From Pseudomonas iridis (GTDB taxonomy: Bacteria; Pseudomonadota; Gammaproteobacteria; Pseudomonadales; Pseudomonadaceae), in assembly GCF_017980685.1 (NCBI RefSeq), contig NZ_JACXXO010000023.1, forward strand, positions 17,751 to 81,750: 64,000 nt of DNA. Reading direction: 5' to 3'. Position numbers and translations under genes: made by a program. Below the pieces are notes generated by a model. It was not told the origin of the DNA. It worked only from the letters and a program-made list of their open reading frames with translations, and ran no database searches. The stretch's first letter is position 1, and each line of letters begins with the position of its first letter. Shown piece after piece: positions 20,401-25,304 of the stretch.

Positions 20401-21475
20401 CCGGCTCTGCACGGTTTTGCGCCAACGCCTGATCGTCCACGCGCAGCGCAGGAATACCCTTGCCCCGCGGCGTGCCGGCGACGAACAGCGTGGCCTCGGC
20501 CAGACCGTACGAAGCCATGAAACTGTCGGCACTGAAACCACACGCCGCGAATTTTTCGGCGAAGCGTTCGTTGGTGTCGAGACGGATCGGCTCGGAGCCG
20601 GAATAGGCCACGCGCCAGCGACTGAGGTCGAGACGTTCAAGCGCCGATTCACTGACCCGCTCGCTGCACAAGCGATAGGCGAAATCCGGTCCGCCGCTGA
20701 TGGTGCCGCCGTATTGGCTGATCGCTTCGAGCCAGCGCAATGGCCGAGCGAGGAAGTACGCCGGCGACATGAGGATGCACGGCACGCCACTGAAAATCGG
20801 CTGCAACAGACCACCGATCAAACCCATGTCGTGGTACAGCGGCAGCCAGCTGACGATGACGTCATCGCGGTTCACGTCGATGCCGAAACCGTGGCGAACC
20901 AGCAGCTCGTTGGCGACCAGATTGCCGTGGCTGACCTGCACGCCTTTGGGCAGCGCGGTCGAGCCGGAGGTGTATTGCAGGAAAGCGATGTGATCGGCCG
21001 GCAGCGTCGGTTCAACCCAGCGCTCGGCCAAAGCGCTGTCGAGAGTATCGACGCACAACAGCGGCGGTGCGCCTTCGATCTGTTGCAAGGCATCGCGCAA
21101 GTCGGCGCTGGTCAGCAGCAGGCGCGGTTCGGCGTCGGCAATGATCGACAGCAGACGCTCTTGATGATGACGGCGGGCCGACTCTGGTGGATAGGCCGGC
21201 ACCGCGATCACCCCGGCATACAGGCAACCAAAGAACGCCGCAACGTAATCCGGGCCGCTAGGAAACAGCAGCACCGCACGATCAGCAAACTCGGTCTCGG
21301 CCTGCAACGCAGCGGCAATGGTGCGCGCGCGTTGGTCCAGTTCGCGATAGCTGAGTACCACAGCCTGCTCTTCGTTTTCGGCAAGAAAACGCAAGGCCAG
21401 CCGATCCGGCGTCAGGGCCGCGCGGCGCTGGAGGGCTTGGACCAGGGTGCTGGGGAGTTCGAACGCGTCGGTCAT
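8477..21475 (-). CDS. pvdL: Pyoverdine chromophore NRPS PvdL
   Basis: A 4332-residue synthetase, close to the usual PvdL length, that starts the pyoverdine peptide. Domain order, with landmark positions: acyl-CoA ligase (TSGSTALPKG ~175), PCP1 (GGNSI ~608), condensation (HHIIADGWS ~802), adenylation 1 (TSGSTG ~1277), PCP2 (GGHSL ~1663), condensation (HHIVTEGWA ~1858), adenylation 2 (~2341), PCP3 (GGDSI ~2733), epimerase (HHLVVDGVSW ~2914), condensation (HHILIDAW ~3390), adenylation 3 (~3877), PCP4 (~4267). There is no thioesterase, so the chain passes to another NRPS. By family knowledge the modules load a fatty acid, L-Glu, D-Tyr and L-Dab. The third A domain reads D-I-W-E-L-T-A-D-D at the pocket positions, the Dab code. 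The ATG at 21475 (MTDAFELPSTLVQ) is chosen; the frame extends 32 codons upstream without family similarity. Confidence 0.95.
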   Translation of the reverse strand: MTDAFELPSTLVQALQRRAALTPDRLALRFLAENEEQAVVLSYRELDQRARTIAAALQAETEFADRAVLLFPSGPDYVAAFFGCLYAGVIAVPAYPPESARRHHQERLLSIIADAEPRLLLTSADLRDALQQIEGAPPLLCVDTLDSALAERWVEPTLPADHIAFLQYTSGSTALPKGVQVSHGNLVANELLVRHGFGIDVNRDDVIVSWLPLYHDMGLIGGLLQPIFSGVPCILMSPAYFLARPLRWLEAISQYGGTISGGPDFAYRLCSERVSESALERLDLSRWRVAYSGSEPIRLDTNERFAEKFAACGFSADSFMASYGLAEATLFVAGTPRGKGIPALRVDDQALAQNRAEPGDGSAIMSCGISQPEHAVLIVEPTRLEELADNAVGEVWAAGPSIAHGYWRNPEASARTFVQHAGRTWLRTGDLGFMRDGELFITGRLKDMLIVRGHNLYPQDIEKTIESEVEVVRKGRVAAFAVTQDGEEGIGIAAEISRSVQKILPPEALIKAIRQAVAEACQQAPSVVVLLNPGALPKTSSGKLQRSACRSRLADGSLDSYAVFPSDEAQGAESTLRASGLEALIGKIWAAQLNVKQVHADDHFFLLGGNSIAATQVIARVREELGLALSLRVLFEAPTLSAFAAAVARHQQDGGSAQGEITSLSRTEPMPQSLAQNRLWITWQLDPQSSAYNIPGALRLRGELDEDALRASFQQLIERHESLRTRFFERDGVALQQVDAAAEFNLQLIDISDLPLNEREARAEQIREDEARTRFDLEKGPLLWVTLIRLDDEDHQLLVTMHHIIADGWSLNVLIDEFSRLYAAASQGQRTELAPLPTQYADYGSWQRQWLAHGEGERQLAYWKAQLGDEHPTLELATDHPRSAQRIRSAARHSVRLSVSLSEAIRQTSQAHDATPFMLLLAAFQSLLHRYSGQRDIRIGVPNANRPRLETQGLIGFFINTQVLRADVESRRSFTELLAQTREAALGAQAHQDLPFEQLLEAFPQAREQGLFQVMFNHQQRDISALKRLPGLLAEELPWHSREAKFDLQLHSEEDRNGRLTLSFDYADELFDAATIERLAEHFSNLLRDACECPHHAIGDLQLLTAGESEQQKDWSSAPCAKAEQWLPELLNEQLRLTPQRTALVWEGGSLDFAELHAQSNRLAHYLRDKGVGPDVCVAIAAERSPQLLIGLLAIIKAGGAYVPLDPDYPAERLAYMLSDSGVDLLLTQTELLDRLPAREGVSVIAMDALHLENWPSQAPGLHLHGDNLAYVIYTSGSTGQPKGVGNTHAALAERLQWMQNTYRLNETDVLMQKAPISFDVSVWECFWPLITGARLLIAAPGEHRDPHRIARLVQQYGVTTLHFVPPLLSLFIDEPLSAECTSLRRVFCGGEALPAELRNRVLAQLPAVQLHNRYGPTETAINVTHWHCTAADGERSPIGRPLGNVICRVLDADLNPVPAGVPGELCISGIGLARGYLGRPALTAERFVVDPLGEQGARLYRTGDRARWTDDGVIEYLGRLDQQVKLRGFRVEPEEIQARLLAQEGVAQAVVLVRETAAGAQLIGYFTATDASADEDAQIARLKTALATELPEYMVPAQLMRLDAMPLSPSGKLDRRALPEPQWQVREHVEPVTELEQQIAAIWREVLGLAQIGLRDDFFALGGHSLLATQIISRSRQSCDVELPLRALFEHSELGDFAEQIRQIQVSGRTNQQPPIEKVDRSQPVPLSYSQQRMWFLWQMEPDSPAYNVGGMARLRGVLHVEHFEAALQALILRHETLRTTFPSVDGVARQQVHAETGVRMGWKDLSTLAADLREQNVQQLADAEAHLPFDLETGPLLRACLVKTAEHEHYFVLTLHHIVTEGWAMDIFARELSALYEAFVDDRDSPLEPLPVQYLDYSVWQRHWLESGERQRQLDYWTAQLGREHPLLELPGDRPRPPVQSHQGELFRFDLSDDLAARVRAFNAQNGLTLFMTMTAALATLLYRYSGQTDLRIGAPVANRIRPESEGLIGAFLNTQVLRCQLDGQMSVDELFEQVRHTVIDGQSHQDLPFDHLVEALQPPRSAAYNPLFQVMCNVQRWEFQQSRMLAGMTVEYLANDARATKFDLNLEVTDLDHRLGCCLTYSTDLFDEPTIARMAGHWRNLLEALIADPQQRLSELPLLDAPEQQRLLDRLGVEPGEHRLDQCIHHLFAEQALLRKNAPALTFAGQTLSYAELDARANRLAWALRERGVGPQVRVGLALERSLEMVIGLLAILKAGGAYVPLDPEYPLDRLHYMIEDSRIGLLLSDRAMFNALGELPSSVASWCLEEDSAALAEYPSTELPFISLPQHQAYLIYTSGSTGKPKGVVVSHGEIAMHCQAVIERFGMRPDDCELHFYSINFDAATERLLVPLLSGAQVVLRAQGQWDAEEICGLIRTHRINVLGFTPSYGSQLAQFLATQNDILPVRMIITGGEALTGEHLQRIRAAFKPNLFFNAYGPTETVVMPLASLAPDVLEEGAGSVPIGSVIGARVAYILDADLALVPQGATGELFVGGAGLAQAYHDRPGITAERFVVDPFAADGGRMYRTGDLVRQRADGLVEYLGRIDHQVKIRGFRIELGEIETRLLDHDAIREAVVLALDAPSGKQLVGYLVTEIAEHSEAEQAQLREALKAHLKAQLPDYMVPTHLILLANMPLTANGKLDRRALPAPDPELNRQDYVAPSNELEQTLAQIWCEVLNVEQVGLNDNFFELGGDSILSIQVVSRARQQGIHFSPRDLFQHQTVQTLAAVASRTELVTAEQGLVAGESRLTPIQHWFFDTDIPERQHWNQALLLEPTTALEPQLLERALLAVIEQHDALRLRFTEVGGQWQAAHQPVSDAVVLSSVHVASMDTCEALFADAQRSLDLEHGPLLRALLVDGPHGQQRLFIAIHHLVVDGVSWRVLLDDLQTAYRQLDAGQSLKLPAKTSAFKDWTARLQAYAGSESLREELNWWQTQLAGPSADLPCENPQGGQQNRHAQTVSVRLDAQRTQQLLQQAPSAYRTQVNDLLLTALARVLCRWSGQPSALIQLEGHGRETLFDEIDLTRTVGWFTSAYPLRLTPHNIEQAAGQGASIKAIKEQLRAVPHKGLGYGVLRYLADDLSQRSMAALPNAPITFNYLGQFDQSFGSEALFRPLDEPVGAAHDPQAPLPNELSVDSQVYGGELLLRWTFSAERYEAQTINDLADAYLGELQSLIEHCLQDEAGGLTPSDFPLAKLTQAQLDALPVPAAHIEDVYPLTPMQEGMLLHTLLEPGTGLYYMQDRYRINSELDPERFAQAWQAVVGRHEALRASFCWNVGEDMLQVIHTPGRTPIEYLDWSAISDAEQESKLQALLKSEREAGFDLLSQAPFHLRLIKVGAARYWFMMSNHHILIDAWCRSLLMNDFFEIYTALGEGREAQLSVPPRYRDYIGWLQRQSLAEARQWWQQNLQGFERTTPIPSDRPFLREHAGESGGMVVGDRYTRLDVTDGVRLRELAQAHQLTINTFAQAAWALVLRRMSGDRDVLFGVTVAGRPVDMPEMQRTVGLFINSIALRVQMPADDQRTSVRQWLSGLLDSNMQLREYEYLPLVSIQEQSELPKGQPLFDSLFVFENAPVEVSVLDRAQSLNATSDSGRTHTNFPLTAVCYPGDDLGLHLSYDQRYFDESTVERMLGEFKRLLLALVDGFHGDMADLPLLGSDERDFLLHGCNQSAHDYPLEQSYVSLFEAQVAAHPERIAASCLNVQLSYQALNHNANRLGHALVAAGVQLDQPVALLAERNLDLLGMIIGSFKAGAGYLPLDPGLPSQRLQRIIELSRTPVLVCSEACREQAQTLLDEFSCAHRPRLLVWEEVQALATSTQNPGIHSGPDNLAYVIYTSGSTGQPKGVMVEQRGMLNNQLSKVPYLNLTEADVIAQTASQSFDISVWQFLAAPLFGARVDIVPNTIAHDPQGLLVHVQAQGITVLESVPSLIQGMLASDRLSLDGLRWMLPTGEAMPPELAHQWLLRYPDIGLVNAYGPAECSDDVAFYRVDMASTRGSYLPIGTPTDNNVLYLLDGALELVPVGAVGELCVAGTGVGRGYVSDPLRTAPVFVPNPFGAPGERLYRTGDLARRRSDGVLEYVGRVDHQVKIRGYRIELGEIEARLHEQPEVRDAAVGVQEGINGKHLVGYLVAADSALNPSERLERIKQRLRSELPEYMVPLHWLWLAQLPLNANGKLDRKALPALEIGQLQSQDYLAPRNELEQTLADIWAEVLKVEQVGVRDNFFELGGHSLLATQIASRVQKALQRDVPLRAMFECSTVEELAEYIDGLAASEITEEKVDRLNDLMAELEGL

Positions 21476-21627
21476 GAGGTTTCCTGCCTGAATTCGGCTT
21501 GCTAGTGGAATCGGGTTACTGCGACACGCCCTCGCAGGGCATGCAGGGCGCGGTCTACGCCGACCGCGCAAGGCATTGGAATGCTGTCTGGCCGGGAGTC
21601 TTTATCCGGAACCATTCACCAATGAGA

Positions 21628-21651
21628 ACGGATGACGTCTTGAAATAATTA
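21628..21651 (-). promoter_or_regulatory. PvdS-type promoter of pvdL (variant TAATT-N16-CGT)
   Basis: The minus strand reads TAATT, 16 bases, CGT, about 150 bp upstream of the pvdL ATG. It differs from the TAAAT-N16-CGT boxes of pvdH and the acetylase gene at one base. Spacing and location fit a PvdS promoter, and no better match exists in the interval. Confidence 0.65.
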
Positions 21652-21744
21652 GTCGGCAGGCTGGATCGCTAATGGGGCTGGGGTGCGGCGGCGTGTCGCA
21701 GTTCTCAGATCACAATAATTCAATGGATTGTTTCTCTTTCTCAT

Positions 21745-21773
21745 TTGACAATCATTATCATTCAACATAATTT
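21745..21773 (+). promoter_or_regulatory. Fur-controlled promoter of pvdS
   Basis: A good -35 (TTGACA, 21745-21750) is followed 17 bp later by TAATTT. The spacer and -10 region hold ATCATTATCATTCAAC, which closely matches the Fur consensus (GATAATGATAATCATTATC). Fur-Fe(II) would therefore block RNA polymerase when iron is plentiful, the known control of pvdS. Confidence 0.8.
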
Positions 21774-21841
21774 GTCGCTCGATGTGTAGGGCAGCCCGCC
21801 CCCAGGCGCCCCACTAACCTATTGGCAGTAAGGTGATTTCC

Positions 21842-22396
21842 ATGACGGAACAAGTATCCACAAGCAGGTGCGATTCACCGCTACTTCAGGCATTCGTCGA
21901 CAATCGACTGATTCTGGTCAAGATTGCAGCACGCATTACCGGCTGCCGGTCACGCGCCGAAGACGTGGTGCAAGATGCGTTTTTCCGACTGCAGTCGGCA
22001 CCGCCGATCACCTCGTCGATCAAGGCGCAATTGAGTTATCTGTTCCAGATCGTGCGCAACCTTGCGATCGATCACTACCGCAAACAGGCGCTGGAGCAGA
22101 AGTACTCCGGCCCTGAAGAGGAAGGGTTGAACGTGGTCATTCAAGGTGCTTCGCCGGAAATCTCGCACATCAACTTCTCGACCCTGGAAAACATCGCCGA
22201 TGCGCTGACCGAGTTGCCGAGTCGCACGCGCTATGCGTTCGAGATGTATCGCCTGCACGGTGTGCCGCAGAAGGACATCGCCAAGGAACTCGGCGTATCG
22301 CCGACCCTGGTCAACTTCATGATCCGTGATGCGCTGGTGCACTGCCGCAAGGTGTCAGGCAATCGCCGTGATTCGGTGGCTGTGGGTCGTCGTTAA
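21842..22396 (+). CDS. pvdS: Iron-starvation ECF sigma factor PvdS
   Basis: A 184-residue ECF sigma factor that directs transcription of pyoverdine genes. Region 2 is seen in FVDNRLILVKIAARITGCRS, then RAEDVVQDAFFRLQS and LSYLFQIVRNLAIDHYRKQA. Region 4 is seen in ALTELPSRTRYAFEMYRLHG and PQKDIAKELGVSPTLVNFMI. Start chosen at the ATG (MTEQVSTSRCDS) with AAGGTG upstream; a GTG three codons earlier is less likely. It is divergent from pvdL with a Fur-type promoter in front. A membrane-bound anti-sigma factor (FpvR) regulates the family post-translationally; it is not encoded here. Confidence 0.95.
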   Translation: MTEQVSTSRCDSPLLQAFVDNRLILVKIAARITGCRSRAEDVVQDAFFRLQSAPPITSSIKAQLSYLFQIVRNLAIDHYRKQALEQKYSGPEEEGLNVVIQGASPEISHINFSTLENIADALTELPSRTRYAFEMYRLHGVPQKDIAKELGVSPTLVNFMIRDALVHCRKVSGNRRDSVAVGRR

Positions 22397-22413
22397 GACC
22401 GCGTCGTCCGCAC

Positions 22414-22494
22414 AAAAAAGATCGCAGCTTTCGGCAGCGCCTTCAGGGTTAACGCGAAACCCGTGTAGGCGCTGCCCAAGGCTGCGATCTTTTG
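22414..22494. repeat. GATCGCAGC-type palindromic repeat between pvdS and the acetylase gene
   Basis: Imperfect inverted arms (AAAAAAGATCGCAGC ... GCTGCGATCTTTT) lie between the two convergent stops. The T-run suggests a bidirectional terminator. Confidence 0.7.
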
Positions 22495-22507
22495 CTTTAC
22501 GGCATTA

Positions 22508-23521
22508 TCAAGCCAACGTGCACCGATCAAAAAACCGCTCACGCCCCAACATCATCAGCGCTGCACGTTTGTGCGGGAAGTCGAATTCTTTTTCGCAGTG
22601 AAAGCATTGGTTTTGCATGTAGCCGATCATCTTCGCGTTGTCGGCACGCGGCTCGGCGACAATCCGTTGAGTCCGTGGTTCGTCGAGAAACAGGTAATGC
22701 ACCAGCGCCGACAACCAACTCGCCACTTTGTGCGGGCCACGGTGCTCCTCCTCCCCCACCAGCATGTGAATGCCACGGTCGTAATTGTCGGCATCGTAGA
22801 ACGGCGCGATGCGATCTTCCTTGGCCCAATAGGCTTCGAAATAGGCAAATGGCTGATCGTCGAAACAGCCGATCAGGGTCAGCGTGTGCGGATCGGCGTC
22901 GAGTTTGCTGAGGTATTCGCGATGCTTTTCGAGACTGCCCTGTTCGTCCCAGAAACTGGCGACTCGCGGGTTGTTCTGCCAGCGATTGAAGCGCGGCAGG
23001 TCTGCTTCGATCTCGACCGTGCGCAGGGAAATCCAGCAGCCGAGGCGCGCATCGAAACGTCGATAGACTTCACCGCGCGGCTTCACCGGTCTTAAAGGAT
23101 GGCGCTTGCCAACACTGATCATCATTTGTTGGGGATAACAGCCAGTCAGCGATGTGCCGAGCCACGGTTGCGGCAATTGCCAGAACAGCGTGCGCTCGCA
23201 GCGGTATTCGCCGGCCACTTCAGTGCTCACCAACAGGCCACTGAGCAGGGCTTCGGTTGGCGGCTGGTCGAGTTGCCAAGTCAATTGCTGGCACGCCGGG
23301 TCTCGAGCAAACAACCAATAACAGGCTGCCCACAGGGCTTGCCCGGGCGGCAAGGCGAAACGCTCATCGATCTGGATCGGCCCTTTGGCCTCGCGATCAA
23401 GGCGCAGGCGAATCAGCGGTTGCCCGTCCAGGCTCAGGCTCAAACGGCTTTCGGTTGCATCGGCTACCAACTGGCTGCCCGAAGGCAGGGCCAGGGCAGT
23501 CAGGTCATTCAGATTGGACAT
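22508..23521 (-). CDS. pvdY: IucB/PvdY-type siderophore N-acetyltransferase
   Basis: A 337-residue protein with a C-terminal acyltransferase domain of the aerobactin IucB family: FNRWQNNPRVASFW, FAYFEAYWAKEDRIAPFYDA, DRGIHMLVGEEEHRGPHKV and a late region with QRIVAEPRADNAKMI. The family acetylates N-hydroxylysine or N-hydroxyornithine in hydroxamate siderophores. The N-terminal ~170 residues are a divergent extension also seen in family members. An exact PvdS box (23562-23585) lies 40 bp upstream, so it is a pyoverdine-regulon gene. It most likely forms N5-acetyl-N5-hydroxyornithine for the peptide chain. The symbol is inferred from family and context (PvdYII-like). Confidence 0.78.
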   Translation of the reverse strand: MSNLNDLTALALPSGSQLVADATESRLSLSLDGQPLIRLRLDREAKGPIQIDERFALPPGQALWAACYWLFARDPACQQLTWQLDQPPTEALLSGLLVSTEVAGEYRCERTLFWQLPQPWLGTSLTGCYPQQMMISVGKRHPLRPVKPRGEVYRRFDARLGCWISLRTVEIEADLPRFNRWQNNPRVASFWDEQGSLEKHREYLSKLDADPHTLTLIGCFDDQPFAYFEAYWAKEDRIAPFYDADNYDRGIHMLVGEEEHRGPHKVASWLSALVHYLFLDEPRTQRIVAEPRADNAKMIGYMQNQCFHCEKEFDFPHKRAALMMLGRERFFDRCTLA

Positions 23522-23561
23522 GGGTCGGGCTCACGATAATCGTCGACAGTTCAACGATGTG

Positions 23562-23585
23562 ACGTGAGCGGAAAGAGAAAATTTA
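23562..23585 (-). promoter_or_regulatory. PvdS-dependent iron-starvation box upstream of the acetylase gene
   Basis: The minus strand reads GCCTAAAT, then exactly 16 bases after TAAAT, then CGT, 41 bp before the ATG at 23521. It is an exact match to the PvdS promoter form found before pvdH. Confidence 0.87.
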
Positions 23586-23607
23586 GGCTAGAGGTGAAAT
23601 CCCTGAG

Positions 23608-24405
23608 TCAGTGATCGTGCACTGGCACCACGGCAATCCGGTATGGATCGAAGATCTTCAGCATCTCACCGTTGTCGCGCAGGCCTTGTAGCAACTTGCT
23701 GAACGCTTCGCTGGTAATCGGCGCGGTCGGACGCAGGATGGCGTAGTGGTGGTAGACCTGATCGATGCGCTGGGACACCAGCAATTCATCGCGCACCTTT
23801 TCGTTGCGCAGCAGGTAATCACTCAGATAAGAACGGGTCACCAGCGCAATATCCGCGCGCCCGCGCAGCACCATCAACAGGTTGCTGTCGTGGGAATAGG
23901 TCAGCGTGGCCTTGAAGTTTTGCGCGAGGAATTTCGGGTCGGCATTGAAGTTGGCGAACTCGTAGTGATAGCCACTGAACAGCGCCAGACGCTTGCCGCT
24001 GAGGTCGGCAAAATAGTTCTGTTGTCGGCCGTCTTCGCGTTGGGCGACAAAAATCTCGGCGTCCTCAAGCCCCATATCGACGTCGTTGTGAGGGATTTCC
24101 TTCCAGCCCCACTCAGGGTTCTCGAAGATCGCCATGTCGATCCGGCCTTGCTTGAAATCACCGAAACGGCGCGGAATCGACGTCGGTACGAGGACGAACT
24201 TGTAGTCGCCTTGCAGCCGGTTCAATGCCTCGACCATCTGCGGCAACAGACCGGTGTCGGCACCGTTTTCGGGGCGAACGGTATAAGGCGGAAAGTGCGC
24301 GGCACCGACCCGAACCAATTGCGCTGCCTGAGCGGGCAATACCCATAATGCAGCCAGCGCTGCGAGCAATAACCTCGCGGCGGTCCGACTTGGCGAAGAC
24401 TTCAA
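23608..24405 (-). CDS. Periplasmic substrate-binding protein, family 3
   Basis: A 265-residue exported protein. A signal peptide spans residues 1-27 (AARLLLAALAALWVLPAQA). The mature part begins LVRVGAAHFPPYTVRPENGA and has the bilobed pattern of amino-acid-type binding proteins (DMAIFENPEWGW, then GKRLALFSGYHYEF and RADIALVTRSYLSDYLL). No permease or ATPase gene is adjacent, so it may act with distant transporter genes or as a sensor-type orphan. The ligand cannot be read from the sequence. It lies upstream of the acetylase gene on the same strand, but that gene has its own PvdS promoter. Confidence 0.75.
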   Translation of the reverse strand: MKSSPSRTAARLLLAALAALWVLPAQAAQLVRVGAAHFPPYTVRPENGADTGLLPQMVEALNRLQGDYKFVLVPTSIPRRFGDFKQGRIDMAIFENPEWGWKEIPHNDVDMGLEDAEIFVAQREDGRQQNYFADLSGKRLALFSGYHYEFANFNADPKFLAQNFKATLTYSHDSNLLMVLRGRADIALVTRSYLSDYLLRNEKVRDELLVSQRIDQVYHHYAILRPTAPITSEAFSKLLQGLRDNGEMLKIFDPYRIAVVPVHDH

Positions 24406-24497
24406 AACACCCCACTCCCCGAAAAAATACCGATCAATGCATTCAAGCTAGGCGGTTTCGCCCAGTTAGCCAGTTTCCCGGCCCGATAGAAAGCGCT

Positions 24498-25121
24498 TCA
24501 ACGCTCTTCAAGCACCAGAATCAGGGCCTCATCAGCCAACTGATCAAGGCTCAGACTGCCGCCGGCACGGAACCAGGTGGTGGTCCAGGACAGGGCGCCG
24601 GTGAGGAAACGCCGAGTGACAAATACGTCGCCGCGAATAAACCCGGCTTCCTTGGCCTCCCCGAGCACCTGTAGCCAAAGGTCTTCATAAACATCGCGCA
24701 AGGCGAGGACTTTGGCCTGGCCATCCTCAGACAACGAGCGCCATTCGTAGACCAGCACCGCCATGGCTTCGCCGCTGCCGCCCATGATCGACTGCAATTC
24801 ACAGCGAATCAGCGCCAACACGCGCTCGCGCACATTGGTCGCATCGGCGAGCGCCGCGCGCATCAAAGCGGTGTTGTAGCGAATGGTTTCCTCCATCACC
24901 GCGCGCAGGATTTCGTCCTTGCTTTTGAAGTGATGGAAAATGCTCCCCGACTGAATGCCCACCGCACCGGCCAGATCGCGCACCGTGGTGCGCTCATAGC
25001 CTTTGTTGCGGAACAGGTGAGCCGCCACTTGCAGCAGTTTGCCGCGGGCGCTGTCCGGGTCGGTCAACTGGCCTTGGTCGACCAATTCGCGCATGACCCT
25101 CAGGGCTTTTTGCTCGTCCAC
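24498..25121 (-). CDS. atuR: TetR-family repressor AtuR
   Basis: A 207-residue TetR regulator, with a DNA-binding domain at residues ~25-72 (GKLLQVAAHLFRNKGYERTT, then VGIQSGSIFHHFKSKDEIL). The C-terminal ligand domain is all helical (MRAALADATNVRERVLALI, EWRSLSEDGQAKVLALRDVY). The start is GTG at 25121 with GGAGAG upstream. It is divergent from atuA, and two copies of a palindrome with ACCAAGC half-sites lie between them. The known AtuR of P. aeruginosa represses the atu operon and is released by geranyl-CoA-type effectors. The assignment rests on this gene order. Confidence 0.85.
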   Translation of the reverse strand: MDEQKALRVMRELVDQGQLTDPDSARGKLLQVAAHLFRNKGYERTTVRDLAGAVGIQSGSIFHHFKSKDEILRAVMEETIRYNTALMRAALADATNVRERVLALIRCELQSIMGGSGEAMAVLVYEWRSLSEDGQAKVLALRDVYEDLWLQVLGEAKEAGFIRGDVFVTRRFLTGALSWTTTWFRAGGSLSLDQLADEALILVLEER

Positions 25122-25198
25122 CCGTTCTCTCCTACAGTCGATCAGTCTGTTGCCCCCTGAAACCGCAGGGTTGCGCGCAATTTAAGCCGCCAACGATA

Positions 25199-25216
25199 AC
25201 CAAGCAAGCGCTCGGG
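25199..25216. promoter_or_regulatory. AtuR operator candidate, copy 1
   Basis: ACCAAGCAAGCGCTCGGG matches the reverse complement of the palindrome at 25242 at 16 of 18 bases. It lies 78 bp before the atuR start, suited to autoregulation. Confidence 0.6.
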
Positions 25217-25241
25217 CAGAAGATATTTCAACTGTTTACAA

Positions 25242-25259
25242 ACCAAGCGCTTGCTTGGT
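25242..25259. promoter_or_regulatory. AtuR operator candidate, copy 2
   Basis: ACCAAGCGCTTGCTTGGT is a palindrome with 7-bp half-sites (ACCAAGC/GCTTGGT) and a 4-bp centre. It lies about 46 bp before the atuA ATG. Its centre is 43 bp, about four helical turns, from copy 1, so the two would face the same side of the DNA. Confidence 0.68.
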
Positions 25260-25304
25260 AGCCTCCAGACACTTCTGTCGCAGGTCCCTGAGTCGGAGAT
25301 AAAA

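Noticed and set aside
21476..21571. 32-codon N-terminal extension of pvdL
   Set aside because: Arg/Pro-rich, no similarity to the acyl-CoA ligase start; ATG at 21475 is preferred.
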